Shown in pieces: positions 28,070 through 38,063 of a DNA stretch of 64,000 nt; position 1 is the stretch's first letter, and each line of letters starts with the position of its first letter. The stretch is from Alcanivoracaceae bacterium. GTDB taxonomy: Bacteria; Pseudomonadota; Gammaproteobacteria; Pseudomonadales; Alcanivoracaceae. The DNA is taken from assembly GCA_029210325.1 (NCBI GenBank), contig JARGPU010000001.1:320126-384125 (forward strand), given 5' to 3'. The notes under the pieces are model-generated. The model was given only the letters and a program-made list of their open reading frames with translations, had not been told where the DNA came from and did not search any database. The position numbers and the translations under genes are program-made.

Positions 28070-28768
28070 TCAGCCAGACAGGCCGACGTACACATTCTGC
28101 ACGTCATCGTCGGCATCAATGGCTTCAAGAAATGCTTCCACTTCCGCTAGCGCTTCACCTTCCAGGGGCACCGGGTTCTTCGGCAGATAGCCTAGTTTGG
28201 CGGACTGTACGCTGAAGCCAAGATCCGGTAATGCCCGGCTGACAGAGTCGAGATCGGTTGGTTCGGTGTAAAACGTCACACCTTCATCGCTGACCTCAAG
28301 ATCCTGAGCGCCTGCTTCAATGGCCGCTTCATCCGGGTCAACGTCCTCAGCAGTGGCGCTGGCTTCAATAATACCGAGATACTGGAAGTCCCAGGCTACC
28401 GAGCCGGAGGTGCCGAGCTGACCTTTGCGAAACAGCGCGCGGACACTCTGCGCGGTGCGGTTCTTGTTATCGGTCAAGCATTCGACGATTACTGGCACTT
28501 GATGTGGGGCGAAGCCTTCGTAGGTAACTAATTCGTATTGGCTGGAATCATCCAACAGGCCGGCACCTTTCTTAATGGCGCGCTCTAGCGTTTCGCGGGG
28601 CATGGAGGCCTTTTTTGCCTGCTCCACGGCCATCCGCAAGCGGGAGTTCATCTCAGGATCAGCACCACTTCGCGCCGCTACCATGATCTCCTTCGCCAGC
28701 TTGGTGAACAGTTTGCCTTTGGCTGCGGCGGCCTCGGTTTTGCCTTTGACTTTCCATTGGGCGCCCAT
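28070..28768 (-). CDS. YebC/PmpR (TACO1) family protein, YeeN-like branch
   Basis: This 232-residue cytosolic protein belongs to a family implicated in transcription control and, more recently, translation of difficult sequences. The N-terminal [23 protein letters not shown] and the central [26 protein letters not shown] are typical; the MGAQWK start resembles the second, YeeN-like paralogue of pseudomonads rather than YebC itself (MAGHSKW...). ATG 28768 follows AGGAGG; a longer frame to 28873 lacks family similarity. The stop is back to back with that of the hybrid kinase gene. Confidence 0.88.
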   Translation of the reverse strand: MGAQWKVKGKTEAAAAKGKLFTKLAKEIMVAARSGADPEMNSRLRMAVEQAKKASMPRETLERAIKKGAGLLDDSSQYELVTYEGFAPHQVPVIVECLTDNKNRTAQSVRALFRKGQLGTSGSVAWDFQYLGIIEASATAEDVDPDEAAIEAGAQDLEVSDEGVTFYTEPTDLDSVSRALPDLGFSVQSAKLGYLPKNPVPLEGEALAEVEAFLEAIDADDDVQNVYVGLSG

Positions 28769-28817
28769 CGGAGCCTCCTGAGCTTGAATCGGGTGATAGA
28801 GATAACTTTGGTCACGG

Positions 28818-28850
28818 AGTATAGCGCGATGGACTGCCGGCAAGAATATC
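28818..28850 (-). promoter_or_regulatory. Candidate promoter of the YebC-like gene
   Basis: On the minus strand a good -10 element TATACT (28818-28823) lies about 50 bases upstream of the start. The -35 region at 17 bases (TTCTTG) is weak. Position is right; assignment is by eye. Confidence 0.35.
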
Positions 28851-28874
28851 TGTGCGGCAAGCGGTGGGCACAAC

Positions 28875-28899
28875 GAAAAAGCGGCCCGAAGGCCGCTTT
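28875..28899 (-). terminator. Intrinsic terminator after the acyl-CoA dehydrogenase gene
   Basis: A nine-base stem AAAGCGGCC/GGCCGCTTT with a stable UUCG-type loop ends in T's on the minus strand, starting four bases after the stop codon. Confidence 0.85.
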
Positions 28900-28902
28900 G
28901 TC

Positions 28903-30714
28903 TTACTGGTCGAGAAGGAACAGATCCTTGTCCAGCTGCATGGTGGATTTGGCTGGCTTAAGGCAGCCTTCCGCATGACCCCTGGCCCGTGGCAGCAGGC
29001 GCTCGAAGTAGAACTCCGCAGTGGCCAGTTTGCTCTGATAGAACTCCTTCGGTTCGGCGCCGCCGTTATCCAGCTTGTCTTGTGCCGTAGCAGCCTGCAG
29101 CGCCCAGAAGTAGGCCATCATGGCGTAGCCGGAGTACATCAGGAAGTCGTTGCTGGAGGTGCTGACGATGTCGCGGTCTTTAGCGGCTGCCAGCATGATG
29201 CGGGTGGTCAGGTAGTTCCATTGAGCAGCAATCTTCAACAGCTTCCAGGCGTAGGGACGCATTGCGCCGTTGGACATATTGCTGCTACCAAAGGCCACCA
29301 GCTTCTGGGTGAACTCGCGTACGCACTTGCCACGGCTAGACAGCAATACTTTACGGCCGAGCAGATCCAGCGCCTGAATACCGGTGGTACCTTCGTACAG
29401 CGTAGCAATGCGTGCATCACGGGCAATCTGCTCCATGCCATGCTCACGAATATAGCCGTGACCACCAAATACCTGCATGCCCAGATTGGCAGCTTCCAGG
29501 CCCATCTCGGTGAGGAAGCCTTTCAGGATCGGGGTCAGGAAGCCGAGCTTGTCATCCCATTGCTCGTACTTCTTCATATCGTTTTCGAGAATGCCGCTGA
29601 TCATGTTGTCAGCGTACTGGGCGGTGTAATACAGCATCGCCCTGCCACCTTCGGCGATGGCTTTCTGGGTCAGCAGCATGCGCCGCACATCACCATGATG
29701 GATGATCGCATCAGCGACATAGTCCGGGTCTTTCTTGCCGGACAGGGCGCGCATGGAGCGACGATCCAGAGCGTAGGGAACAGCCCCCTGGAAGGACAGC
29801 TCGGCATGACATACGCCCTGCATGGCGGTGCCGATCCGGGCCGAGTTCATAAAGGTAAACATCGCTTCCAGGCCTTTGTTCGGCTCGGCGATCATAAAGC
29901 CAGTGGCGCTATCGAAGTTCATCACGCAAGTGGCGGAGGATTTGATACCCATCTTGTGCTCGATGGAGCCACAGGCAACACCGTTGTCCTCGCCGATCTT
30001 GCCCGGCAGGAATTTCGGCACGATAAACAGGGAGATACCGCGAGTGCCAGCGGGTGCGTCCGGCAGGCGCGCCAGTACGATATGGACAATGTTTTCGGTC
30101 AGATCATGTTCACCGGAAGAAATGAAAATCTTGGTGCCGGTGATTTTGTAGCTGCCGTCAGCCTGCGGCTCAGCTTTTGATTTCATCTGGCCCAGGTCGG
30201 TGCCGCAGTGTGGCTCGGTCAGACACATGGTGCCGCCCCAGCGACCTTCGGTTAGTGGAGTCAGGTATTCCTGCTTTTGCTCCTCGGTGCCGTGCATCAT
30301 GATGGTGTTCATGGCGCCCAGGGACAGGCCCGGATACATGGCGAATGGCCAGTTGGCGGTGCCCATCAGTTCCTGCTTGATCAGGCCCAGCGACATCGGC
30401 AGCCCCTGACCACCGTACTCCACCGGGTGGGAAAGCCCCTGCCAACCACCGGCAACGTAATCGTTGTAGGCCTCTTTGAATCCTTTTGGCGTGGTGACCT
30501 TGCCATTATCAAACTTACAGCCCTCTTCATCGCCGGGCTGATACAGCGGGCCGATGGTGTTTTCGCACAGTTTGGCCATTTCCGTAATGATGGCTTCAAC
30601 CATGTCGGGGGTGGCTTCGCCACCGTTCGGCAGGGTCTTGTAGTGACTTTCAAAGTCGAATACTTCGTTCATCAGGAAGCGCATATCGCGCAGGGGGGCC
30701 TTGTACTGTGGCAT
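28903..30714 (-). CDS. Acyl-CoA dehydrogenase (long 600-residue type)
   Basis: This FAD enzyme does the first, trans-2 desaturating step of beta-oxidation or a related acyl-CoA oxidation. The 603-residue length and layout fit the branch with an extra C-terminal domain, which includes FadE5-like and DmdC-like (methylmercaptopropionyl-CoA) enzymes: [57 protein letters not shown]. The probable catalytic glutamate lies in [17 protein letters not shown] near residue 439. Alkane growth makes a long-chain role plausible, but a DmdC-like role cannot be ruled out. It is transcribed alone, with its own terminator. Confidence 0.92.
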   Translation of the reverse strand: MPQYKAPLRDMRFLMNEVFDFESHYKTLPNGGEATPDMVEAIITEMAKLCENTIGPLYQPGDEEGCKFDNGKVTTPKGFKEAYNDYVAGGWQGLSHPVEYGGQGLPMSLGLIKQELMGTANWPFAMYPGLSLGAMNTIMMHGTEEQKQEYLTPLTEGRWGGTMCLTEPHCGTDLGQMKSKAEPQADGSYKITGTKIFISSGEHDLTENIVHIVLARLPDAPAGTRGISLFIVPKFLPGKIGEDNGVACGSIEHKMGIKSSATCVMNFDSATGFMIAEPNKGLEAMFTFMNSARIGTAMQGVCHAELSFQGAVPYALDRRSMRALSGKKDPDYVADAIIHHGDVRRMLLTQKAIAEGGRAMLYYTAQYADNMISGILENDMKKYEQWDDKLGFLTPILKGFLTEMGLEAANLGMQVFGGHGYIREHGMEQIARDARIATLYEGTTGIQALDLLGRKVLLSSRGKCVREFTQKLVAFGSSNMSNGAMRPYAWKLLKIAAQWNYLTTRIMLAAAKDRDIVSTSSNDFLMYSGYAMMAYFWALQAATAQDKLDNGGAEPKEFYQSKLATAEFYFERLLPRARGHAEGCLKPAKSTMQLDKDLFLLDQ

Positions 30715-30777
30715 AGGTCACCTCAAAAAGTGTGTGTCTGGGCAAACTGGCGAACGCCTGTCTCCCGATGGCGGCGA

Positions 30778-30783
30778 TTTATA
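30778..30783 (-). promoter_or_regulatory. Candidate -10 element of the acyl-CoA dehydrogenase gene
   Basis: TATAAA on the minus strand, 64 bases upstream of the start codon, with no clear -35. The 141-base gap contains nothing else that I recognise. Confidence 0.3.
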
Positions 30784-30855
30784 GCGGAACGGCTGCGGCG
30801 AAGCTTTGACCTGAAAAACCGATTGTTCTGGCTCCAGCGACAGGCAGCCAGCTGA

Positions 30856-32553
30856 TTAATCCCGTGGCAGGCGAATGCCTACCTGGTCGACTCGCTCCCC
30901 GTCCATGCTGCGCACCCGCAGGCGCAGGCCGCCAATGCGCAGGGCGTCACCAACCACGGGCTGGCCGATGCGACGACGAAACAGGGCATCCAGAGTTAGT
31001 CTGCCGATGCCGTTATCGTCGAATTGAAAGCCATAGGCAGCGGCAAGGTCGGAAACATGAACGTCGCCGCGCATGGTGAAGTCGCCGTAGAAGCGTTTGA
31101 TCGACGGTGTCACGGTTTGGCACAGCGCTGCCAGAGAGGGTTCTTCATCTAGTGGTGCCAGCCAGGCAACGTGATCGCCAGCGTTGACCAGGCTGGCGCC
31201 ATCCTGCAGCTGCTCCTCGCCGCGCAAGATCAGTAGAGGCCGGGCTTCTCCTACGGCCAGGGATGCCAGTGTCTTGCCATCTGCCCGGGCGCCGGGCTCG
31301 ACCACAAACTGGACCAGATGCAAATGACCGCCGCCCTGCCAGGCGGACACCTGTAATGGCTTAGGTAGCAGCGGCAACGACACCCGCAAGGCCCTTGCCA
31401 GCAGCCCCATGGTGCTACCTTGCAACAGCAGCGATGCCAACACCACGATCAGGGTGACGTCGAATAGCAGTCTGGTCTCGCTGATCCCGGCCAGCAGTGG
31501 AAACATGGCCAGCACGATGGGCACCGCGCCACGCAGGCCTGTCCAGGAGACGAACAGCTTTTCCCGCCAGTCGAAATGGAACGGCAACAGACACAGCCAC
31601 ACTGCCAACGGCCGGGCGATAAACATCAGGAACAGGGCAATGATGATCGCTTCCCGACCATGCACTCCGAGGGTGGACGGAGTCACCAGCAAACCGAGCA
31701 GCAGGAACATGCCGGACTGTGCCAGCCACGCCATCGAGTCCATGGACTGCAGCAAGTCATCACCGGCGCCGCCACGACGATTACCGGCAATCAGTCCGGC
31801 CAGATAGACCGCTAGAAAGCCCGACCCGCCCAGGGTATTGGTGACCGCGAAGACGCAAGCACCTCCGGCGCACAGAAGCAGTGCATGCAGGCCCTCCTTG
31901 CTGCGCACCCGGAGCAGTAGCTCTGCCAGCAGGGTACCGAGACCGGCACCAAGCAGGGCGCCAACACCAAACTGCTGAACCAGAGCCAGCAGGCTTTCCT
32001 GGCCCAAGCCGAACCCCGGGGTGGTAATCACCTCGATGAGTAGCACGGTGATAAAGATCGCCATTGGATCGTTCAGGCCGGACTCGACTTCCAGCGTGCT
32101 GGCGACGCGCTCGTTCAGGGTGACACCGGTGCCTTTGATCAGATTAAATACGGCCGCCGCATCGGTGGAGCCGATAATGCCACCAAGCAGCAAGCCGATA
32201 CGCCAGTCCAGATCCATCAACCAGGTGGCAAAGGCGCCAACCAGCCCGGCGCTTAGCGCCACACCAAGCGTCGCCAGCGTCAGCGCCGGTTTCAGGCCAA
32301 CGCGAAAGGTGGATAGTCGGGTGCGTAAGCCACCGTCAAGCAGGATGATGGCCAGAGCAATATTTGATACCAGATAGGCGAGCTCAAAATCGTCGAACTG
32401 AATACCGCCAATGCCATCCTCACCGGCCGCCATGCCGACCAGCAAAAATACCAACAGCGATGGCACCCCGAAGCGCAGGCTCAGGGAGCCCAGCAACAAG
32501 CCCACAAACAGCAGGCTGGCTCCGATCAGCAGTGTCAGATTGAGAGCGTCCAA
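30856..32553 (-). CDS. NhaP2/CvrA-type K+/H+ antiporter
   Basis: The 565-residue protein has about 12 membrane helices of the CPA1 family (ILLDGGLRTRL, GSTDAAAVFNLIKGTG, LEVESGLNDPMAIF), then a TrkA-C type domain (about residues 410-480) and a C-terminal CorC/HlyC-like domain. This three-part layout is that of NhaP2 (CvrA), which exports K+ in exchange for H+ to regulate cell volume and pH. The start appears to be TTG 32553, preceded by GGGAAG; no nearby ATG or GTG fits better. Confidence 0.88.
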   Translation of the reverse strand: MDALNLTLLIGASLLFVGLLLGSLSLRFGVPSLLVFLLVGMAAGEDGIGGIQFDDFELAYLVSNIALAIILLDGGLRTRLSTFRVGLKPALTLATLGVALSAGLVGAFATWLMDLDWRIGLLLGGIIGSTDAAAVFNLIKGTGVTLNERVASTLEVESGLNDPMAIFITVLLIEVITTPGFGLGQESLLALVQQFGVGALLGAGLGTLLAELLLRVRSKEGLHALLLCAGGACVFAVTNTLGGSGFLAVYLAGLIAGNRRGGAGDDLLQSMDSMAWLAQSGMFLLLGLLVTPSTLGVHGREAIIIALFLMFIARPLAVWLCLLPFHFDWREKLFVSWTGLRGAVPIVLAMFPLLAGISETRLLFDVTLIVVLASLLLQGSTMGLLARALRVSLPLLPKPLQVSAWQGGGHLHLVQFVVEPGARADGKTLASLAVGEARPLLILRGEEQLQDGASLVNAGDHVAWLAPLDEEPSLAALCQTVTPSIKRFYGDFTMRGDVHVSDLAAAYGFQFDDNGIGRLTLDALFRRRIGQPVVGDALRIGGLRLRVRSMDGERVDQVGIRLPRD

Positions 32554-32665
32554 AAGATGGCTTCCCGATTAAAGTCGCAGTATACGCAGAAACCGCAGGA
32601 TAGAGATTCGCTGGTGGCCCGTGCATTGACTGGCCGTCGCCGCCACGCCCTTTAATTTCCCCTCC

Positions 32666-32686
32666 GGGCGCGTATACTACGCGCCC
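32666..32686. repeat. Inverted repeat overlapping a possible mnmG promoter
   Basis: Nine-base arms GGGCGCGTA and TACGCGCCC are separated by TAC, and the centre contains a -10-like TATACT. It lies 81 bases upstream of mnmG. A regulator bound here would cover the promoter. An alternative promoter (TTGACT at 32626, TTTAAT at 32651) is just upstream. Confidence 0.45.
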
Positions 32687-32732
32687 TTTGCTCAAAATCT
32701 GAGCAGAATTAGTGTCGTTGGGCGTCTCTGCC

Positions 32733-32746
32733 CACTATATATAGTG
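32733..32746. repeat. 14-base palindrome in the mnmG leader
   Basis: CACTATATATAGTG is a perfect palindrome 20-33 bases before the mnmG start. It could be an operator site or a second promoter; no matching regulator is known to me. Confidence 0.45.
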
Positions 32747-32766
32747 TCCTTTCAGGTCGAGAGCCG

Positions 32767-34653
32767 ATGGATTTCGCGCAACGTTTCGATGTCATTGTTA
32801 TTGGTGGTGGCCACGCCGGTACCGAAGCGGCGCTGGCGGCTGCGCGCATGGGGGCGGCCACCCTGCTGTTGACCCACAACATCGAAACCCTCGGTCAGAT
32901 GAGCTGCAACCCGGCCATCGGCGGCATTGGCAAGAGTCATCTGGTTAAAGAGATCGATGCGCTGGGTGGCGTTATGGCCCGGGCCACGGATCGTGCCGGC
33001 ATCCAGTTTCGCGTGCTTAATGCCCGCAAGGGCCCGGCGGTACGTGCTACCCGTGCCCAGGCCGACCGTATTCTTTATAAGTCGGCGATCCGTTCCATGC
33101 TGGAAGACCAGCCGAACCTGACTATCTTTCAGCAGGCGGTGGACGACCTGATTATGCAGGGCGAGCGCTGCGTCGGCGCTGTCACCAATATGGGCCTGCG
33201 TTTCCACGCCCGCGCCGTGGTGTTAACCGCGGGCACCTTTCTTGGTGGTCGCATCCATGTTGGGCTCGACAATCATAGCGGTGGTCGCGCCGGTGATCCG
33301 CCGTCCATTGCTCTGGCCTCGCGTCTGCGCGAACTGCCGCTGCGCGTTGAGCGTTTAAAAACCGGTACGCCGCCACGCATTGATGGCAAGACCGTCGATT
33401 TCTCTGTTATGCAAGAGCAGTGGGGCGATACACCGATTCCGGTAATGAGCTATGTGGGCAGTGCGCAAGAGCATCCGCAGCAAATCTGTTGTTACATCAC
33501 CCACACCAACGAGCGGACCCACGAGATTATCCGTTCCGGATTTGATCGCTCACCCATGTTTACCGGGGTTATCGAAGGTACCGGGCCGCGCTACTGCCCG
33601 AGCATTGAGGACAAGGTCAACCGCTACGCTGACAAGACCAGCCACCAGATTTTTGTCGAGCCGGAAGGCCTGACCACCCATGAGCTGTATCCGAACGGCA
33701 TTTCTACCTCATTGCCGTTTGATATCCAGTTGGCCGCCGTGCGTTCCATTCGTGGTTTTGAAAACGCCCATATCACCCGGCCCGGCTACGCCATTGAATA
33801 CGACTACTTCAATCCGCAGGACCTCAAACACTCGCTGGAAACCAAACATGTGCCGGGTCTGTTCTTCGCCGGCCAGATTAACGGTACCACCGGTTATGAA
33901 GAAGCGGCTGCTCAGGGTTTGCTGGCGGGTATTAATGCTGCGCTGTTGGCGAGTGATCGCCAACCCTGGTGTCCGCGCCGGGAAGAGGCCTACATCGGGG
34001 TGCTGGTGGATGACCTGATCACCCTGGGCACCCGCGAGCCATATCGTATGTTCACCAGTCGAGCTGAATACCGATTGCTGCTGCGCGAAGATAACGCCGA
34101 CCTGCGGTTGACTGAAAAAGGCCGCGAGCTGGGCCTGGTTGATGATCAGCGCTGGGAGGTTTTCTGCGCCAAGCGCGAAGGTATGGAGCGCGAACAGACG
34201 CGCCTTAAAACCAGTTGGATTCAGCCAGGCACCGACAGGGCGGAAAAGGTCAACGCCCTGCTCGACAAACCGATCAGCCATGAATACAGCCTGCTTGATC
34301 TGTTGCGTCGCCCGGAGGTGGAATACCTGCCGTTGATGCAGGCCGCCGGGTTTGAGGCGGAGGCCCCGGCAGTGGCGGAGCAGGTGGAAATTCTGGCCAA
34401 GTATGCGGGCTATATTGATCGCCAGGCGGACGAAGTGGAAAAACTTCGTGCTAGCGAAAACACGACATTGCCGGAAGATTTTGATTACGCCGTGGTCAGC
34501 GGGCTGTCCAATGAGCTGCGCCAGAAGCTGCAGCAAGTACGACCGACCACCCTTGGCCAGGCTAGCCGCATTCAGGGCATGACCCCGGCGGCTATTTCTT
34601 TACTGCGTATTTATCTGAAAAAAAGCAGCGCCGGGCGTAAGGTTCAGGCATGA
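32767..34653 (+). CDS. mnmG: tRNA uridine-5-carboxymethylaminomethyl synthase MnmG
   Basis: MnmG (GidA) works with MnmE to make cmnm5U at the wobble position of several tRNAs, using FAD and NADH. The 628-residue protein has the N-terminal FAD site [14 protein letters not shown], the family block [24 protein letters not shown], and [11 protein letters not shown]. It opens the mnmG-rsmG-parA-parB run usual near the origin; its stop overlaps rsmG by four bases. Two palindromes lie in its upstream region. Confidence 0.98.
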   Translation: MDFAQRFDVIVIGGGHAGTEAALAAARMGAATLLLTHNIETLGQMSCNPAIGGIGKSHLVKEIDALGGVMARATDRAGIQFRVLNARKGPAVRATRAQADRILYKSAIRSMLEDQPNLTIFQQAVDDLIMQGERCVGAVTNMGLRFHARAVVLTAGTFLGGRIHVGLDNHSGGRAGDPPSIALASRLRELPLRVERLKTGTPPRIDGKTVDFSVMQEQWGDTPIPVMSYVGSAQEHPQQICCYITHTNERTHEIIRSGFDRSPMFTGVIEGTGPRYCPSIEDKVNRYADKTSHQIFVEPEGLTTHELYPNGISTSLPFDIQLAAVRSIRGFENAHITRPGYAIEYDYFNPQDLKHSLETKHVPGLFFAGQINGTTGYEEAAAQGLLAGINAALLASDRQPWCPRREEAYIGVLVDDLITLGTREPYRMFTSRAEYRLLLREDNADLRLTEKGRELGLVDDQRWEVFCAKREGMEREQTRLKTSWIQPGTDRAEKVNALLDKPISHEYSLLDLLRRPEVEYLPLMQAAGFEAEAPAVAEQVEILAKYAGYIDRQADEVEKLRASENTTLPEDFDYAVVSGLSNELRQKLQQVRPTTLGQASRIQGMTPAAISLLRIYLKKSSAGRKVQA

Positions 34654-35270
34654 ATCTGGACCGCATTCTTGCCGACGGCATTGCCGCCCTCGGTATCGAT
34701 TTGTCGCCGCTCCAGCAGCAGCAATTACTCGACTATGTTGGCCTGCTGAGTAAATGGAACAAGGCCTACAATTTGACCGCAGTGCGTGACCCGGTCGATA
34801 TGGTGGTACGCCATTTGCTAGATTCGCTCAGTGTGCTGGCCTATGTGCAAGCCACTGAAATAATTGATGTTGGCACTGGGGCCGGCATTCCGGGCATTCC
34901 TCTGGCCATTGCTTTGCCTTCCTTGAAGGTGACGTTGCTGGACAGTAACGGCAAGAAAACCCGTTTCGCCAGACAGGCGGCCCTGGAGCTTGGCTTGGCC
35001 AATGTCGAGGTTGTGCAGGCTCGGGCAGAGCAGTACCGTAATGCCTCGCCTCAAGTGATTAGCAGGGCCTTTGCCTCGCTGCCAGACATGCTTGATGTGG
35101 CTGGTCATCTGCTGGCCCCAGGTGGTCGCATGCTGGCAATGAAGGCGGCGCTTAGCGATGTGGAAATGGCAGGCGTGCAGGCGCCCTGGCAAGCAGAACG
35201 CATTATTTTGAAAGTGCCGGGGCTGGATGAGCGTCGGCAGCTGATGATTCTTACCTGCGACGTTGCATGA
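34650..35270 (+). CDS. rsmG: 16S rRNA m7G527 methyltransferase RsmG
   Basis: RsmG (GidB) methylates G527 of 16S rRNA with S-adenosylmethionine. The 206-residue protein has the SAM motif [15 protein letters not shown] near residue 72, and [12 protein letters not shown] and HLLDSLSVL ahead of it. It overlaps mnmG by four bases and ends 22 bases before parA. Loss of RsmG gives low-level streptomycin resistance in other bacteria. Confidence 0.97.
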   Translation: MNLDRILADGIAALGIDLSPLQQQQLLDYVGLLSKWNKAYNLTAVRDPVDMVVRHLLDSLSVLAYVQATEIIDVGTGAGIPGIPLAIALPSLKVTLLDSNGKKTRFARQAALELGLANVEVVQARAEQYRNASPQVISRAFASLPDMLDVAGHLLAPGGRMLAMKAALSDVEMAGVQAPWQAERIILKVPGLDERRQLMILTCDVA

Positions 35271-35292
35271 CATTGCATAAGGAGACGAGTTC

Positions 35293-36093
35293 GTGACCAC
35301 GGTGTTTGCAGTCGCCAATCAGAAAGGGGGCGTGGGTAAAACCACGTCCAGCGTCAATCTGGCCGCCTCGTTGGCAGCCACCCGCAAGCGGGTATTGCTG
35401 ATTGACAGTGACCCACAGGGTAACGCCACGTCTGGCTCCGGTGTCGACAAGCATGGTGTCGAGCACACCATTTACGACGTCCTGATAGATGAAGTGGAAA
35501 TCGAGGACGCCATTGTCAAAACTCCGGAAGCCAGCGGGTTTGATCTGATTGCTGCCAACGAAGACCTGACCGCGGCTGAAGTTCAGATGCTGGATATGAA
35601 GCTGAAGGAATTTCGCCTGCGCAATGCGTTGGCTCGGGTTAAGAACCGTTACGACTACATTCTGATCGATTGCCCGCCGTCGCTAAATATGCTGACGGTC
35701 AATGCGCTTACTGCGGCGGACTCTGTGATCGTGCCGTTGCAGTGCGAGTATTACGCGTTGGAAGGCCTGACAGCGTTGATCAATACCATTGAAAAAATTC
35801 GCGCCGTTTTGAACCCGAAGCTGCACATCGGCGGCATCCTGCGCACCATGTATGATCCGCGTGTTAGCCTGTCCAATGATGTTTCCAATCAGTTGATTCA
35901 GCATTTTGGTGATAAGGTCTACCGCACCATTATCCCGCGTAATGTGCGACTGGCGGAGGCGCCCAGTCACGGTGCTCCGGTAATTACTTATGATGCCAAG
36001 TCCCGTGGAGCGATCAGCTATCTTGCTCTTGCCGGTGAAATTCTGCGTCGCGAACAAACTTTGACAAAGCAGGAAGTTAAAGCCGAATCCTAG
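35293..36093 (+). CDS. parA: Chromosome partition ATPase ParA (Soj)
   Basis: ParA is the Walker-type ATPase that, with ParB, moves newly copied origins apart. The 266-residue protein has the deviant Walker A NQKGGVGKTTSSVNLA (residue 9), DSDPQGNATSG and DCPPSLNMLTVNAL. There is no N-terminal helix-turn-helix, so it is the chromosomal short type. The start is GTG 35293 behind AAGGAG. Confidence 0.97.
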   Translation: MTTVFAVANQKGGVGKTTSSVNLAASLAATRKRVLLIDSDPQGNATSGSGVDKHGVEHTIYDVLIDEVEIEDAIVKTPEASGFDLIAANEDLTAAEVQMLDMKLKEFRLRNALARVKNRYDYILIDCPPSLNMLTVNALTAADSVIVPLQCEYYALEGLTALINTIEKIRAVLNPKLHIGGILRTMYDPRVSLSNDVSNQLIQHFGDKVYRTIIPRNVRLAEAPSHGAPVITYDAKSRGAISYLALAGEILRREQTLTKQEVKAES

Positions 36094-36161
36094 AAGCAGC
36101 GGCTTGATCAATTATAGTAAGAGCGGCCTAAGCCGCGAAAAGCGTCCGAGGAATACAAAAC

Positions 36162-37076
36162 ATGGCAGTAAAAAAGAAACGGGGATTGAGCAAGGGACTG
36201 GATGCATTGCTAGGTAGTGCAATGCCGCCCCGTGAAGAAGTCAGCCTGCATGATGACGGCGGTGAAGTGACCATTCCGGCAAGCGCCAGCCATCCCGCCC
36301 GTGATGGCGAACTGCGCCGTCTGCCGGTGGAGCTGCTGCAGCGCGGACGCTACCAGCCACGCCGCGACATGTCGCCGGAAGCACTTGAAGAGCTGGCAGA
36401 GTCCATTAAGGCTCAGGGCGTAATGCAGCCTATTGTGGTGCGTCCGATCAGCGACACCCGTTTTGAAATCATCGCCGGTGAACGTCGCTGGCGAGCCGCC
36501 CAGATGGCGGGCCTGCCGACCATTCCCGCGGTCATTCGTGAAGTCACGGACGAAGCTGCCATCGCGATGGCGCTGATTGAAAACATTCAGCGCGAAGATT
36601 TGAATCCGATGGAAGAGGCGTTTGCTTTGGCGCGCCTGAAGGACGAATTTGAACTAACCCACCAGCAGGTAGCCGATGCGGTAGGTAAATCCCGCGCCAT
36701 GGTGACCAACCTGCTACGCCTTATCTCTCTGGAAGAAGAAGTTAAAAAATTGCTTGAGCACGGTGACCTGGAAATGGGTCATGCCCGCGCTCTGCTCGCC
36801 CTGGCCACTGACAATCAGATTGCTGCGGCGCGCACCGTTGTCGCCAAGGGCCTGTCGGTGCGTCAGACGGAAGCGCTGGTGCGAGATTTCGAGAAAGCCA
36901 AGCCGGCAAAGGAAATTGTTCGGGAAGATCCTAACGTTCGGCAGTTGATCAGTGATCTGTCCGACCGCCTTGGCGCGCCGGTTCAGCTGCGTCAGGAGAA
37001 AGGCGGCAAGGGCAAGCTGGTTATTGCCTACGGTAGCCTTGACGAGCTCGACGGTATTCTTGCCCATATAAAATAA
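36162..37076 (+). CDS. parB: Chromosome partition protein ParB (Spo0J)
   Basis: ParB binds parS sites near the origin, spreads using CTP, and stimulates ParA. The 304-residue protein has the CTP-binding boxes (GERRWRAAQMAGL, AIAMALIENIQREDLNPMEEA), the helix-turn-helix LTHQQVADAVGKSRAMVTNLLRL and a C-terminal dimerisation domain. The N-terminus (KKRGLSKGLDALLG) is the usual ParA-contacting peptide. I found no canonical parS in the window. Confidence 0.97.
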   Translation: MAVKKKRGLSKGLDALLGSAMPPREEVSLHDDGGEVTIPASASHPARDGELRRLPVELLQRGRYQPRRDMSPEALEELAESIKAQGVMQPIVVRPISDTRFEIIAGERRWRAAQMAGLPTIPAVIREVTDEAAIAMALIENIQREDLNPMEEAFALARLKDEFELTHQQVADAVGKSRAMVTNLLRLISLEEEVKKLLEHGDLEMGHARALLALATDNQIAAARTVVAKGLSVRQTEALVRDFEKAKPAKEIVREDPNVRQLISDLSDRLGAPVQLRQEKGGKGKLVIAYGSLDELDGILAHIK

Positions 37077-37111
37077 ATAGCCTTATAAAGCAGACGGCTC
37101 AGGAGGCTGTA

Positions 37112-37831
37112 GTGTCAGCAAACAGTAAATCCAGCGCTCTGATTCTCGGCCTGCTGATATTCCTCGGCCTTTCCTCGCTTGGCTATCTGCTGGGTAGCTC
37201 AGCCCTCAAGTTCAAGGAATACGAAAGAACAGTAACGGTTAAGGGCTTGTCAGAAAGAGAGTTCGATGCAGGCATCGTCATCTGGCCGATACAGTTCAGC
37301 GCCGCGCAGAACGATCTCGAAGCCCTTTATGTGCTGATTGATGATAGCACCAGCAAAATAATCGACTTCCTTTCCGCCAAAGGCATCGGTCGAGAAGAAA
37401 TCTCCTTTGGTGCGCCAGCTATTACGGATAAATCCGCCCAGCAGTATGGAGATGGCAATCGGGCCCAGTTTCGCTATACCGCCACCCAGACGGTCACCGT
37501 ATATTCCAGAGATATCGATGCGGTAAGAGCGGTGATGCGCGAGCTGTCCAGTCTGGGCAAGCAGGGCATAGTATTTATTGGCGAGGGCTACCAGTCTCAG
37601 ACCGAGTACATCTTTACCCGGATCAACGACGTCAAGCCGGAGATGATCGAAGAGTCCACCCGTAAGGCGCGGGAGGTTGCCGAGAAGTTCGCCTCTGACT
37701 CCAAGAGCTCTCTTGGCAAAATACGACGGGCCAGCCAGGGGCAGTTCAGCATTGAGCCGCGTGACAGAAACAACCCCCACATCAAAAAGGTTCGGGTGGT
37801 TTCTACGGTGGAATACTACCTTTCCGACTGA
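37112..37831 (+). CDS. SIMPL (DUF541) domain protein
   Basis: The 239-residue protein has one N-terminal membrane helix (residues 8-29) or uncleaved signal and a periplasmic SIMPL domain: RTVTVKGLSEREFDAGIVIWPIQFS, the ATQTVTVYSRDIDAV segment and the closing VRVVSTVEYYL. The role of SIMPL proteins is largely unknown; some bind outer-membrane or signalling partners. The start is GTG 37112 behind a perfect AGGAGG. It lies between parB and the atp promoter, 35 bases after parB. Confidence 0.86.
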   Translation: MSANSKSSALILGLLIFLGLSSLGYLLGSSALKFKEYERTVTVKGLSEREFDAGIVIWPIQFSAAQNDLEALYVLIDDSTSKIIDFLSAKGIGREEISFGAPAITDKSAQQYGDGNRAQFRYTATQTVTVYSRDIDAVRAVMRELSSLGKQGIVFIGEGYQSQTEYIFTRINDVKPEMIEESTRKAREVAEKFASDSKSSLGKIRRASQGQFSIEPRDRNNPHIKKVRVVSTVEYYLSD

Positions 37832-37959
37832 TTGCCCTGTTAGTGACTCAATCACAGCCAATGTGGCGCCAACGGGGAGCTGACCGCTCGGTCTGCTCCG
37901 GCTGGACGTGAAGGTGGTGGTGGCGGTCTGACAATTGTGTGAAATTCGCCCGGTTTCGG

Positions 37960-37988
37960 TTGCGACCCAAAACCCATATCCCTATACT
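37960..37988 (+). promoter_or_regulatory. Sigma-70 promoter of the atp operon
   Basis: TTGCGA (37960-37965) and TATACT (37983-37988) are separated by exactly 17 bases, about 75 bases before the atpI start, in the 230-base gap after the SIMPL gene. This is the best-formed sigma-70 promoter I see in the window. The preceding part of the gap holds a weak GGAGC...GCTCC hairpin (37876-37899) but no T-run. Confidence 0.7.
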
Positions 37989-38063
37989 CTGCGGCCCAAA
38001 GCATAGGGTCCTCCCAAGACCCCCGTCAGCCCGGTTTTCCAGCGGTTGGCCGGAGGCAAAAAC

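Noticed and set aside
28852-30180. A 442-codon open frame on the plus strand
   Set aside because: It lies wholly antisense to the acyl-CoA dehydrogenase gene, has no recognisable domain and looks like a codon-bias shadow.
32554-32766. Replication origin
   Set aside because: The gene neighbourhood is near-origin, but no cluster of TTATCCACA-type DnaA boxes or AT-rich unwinding region is visible.
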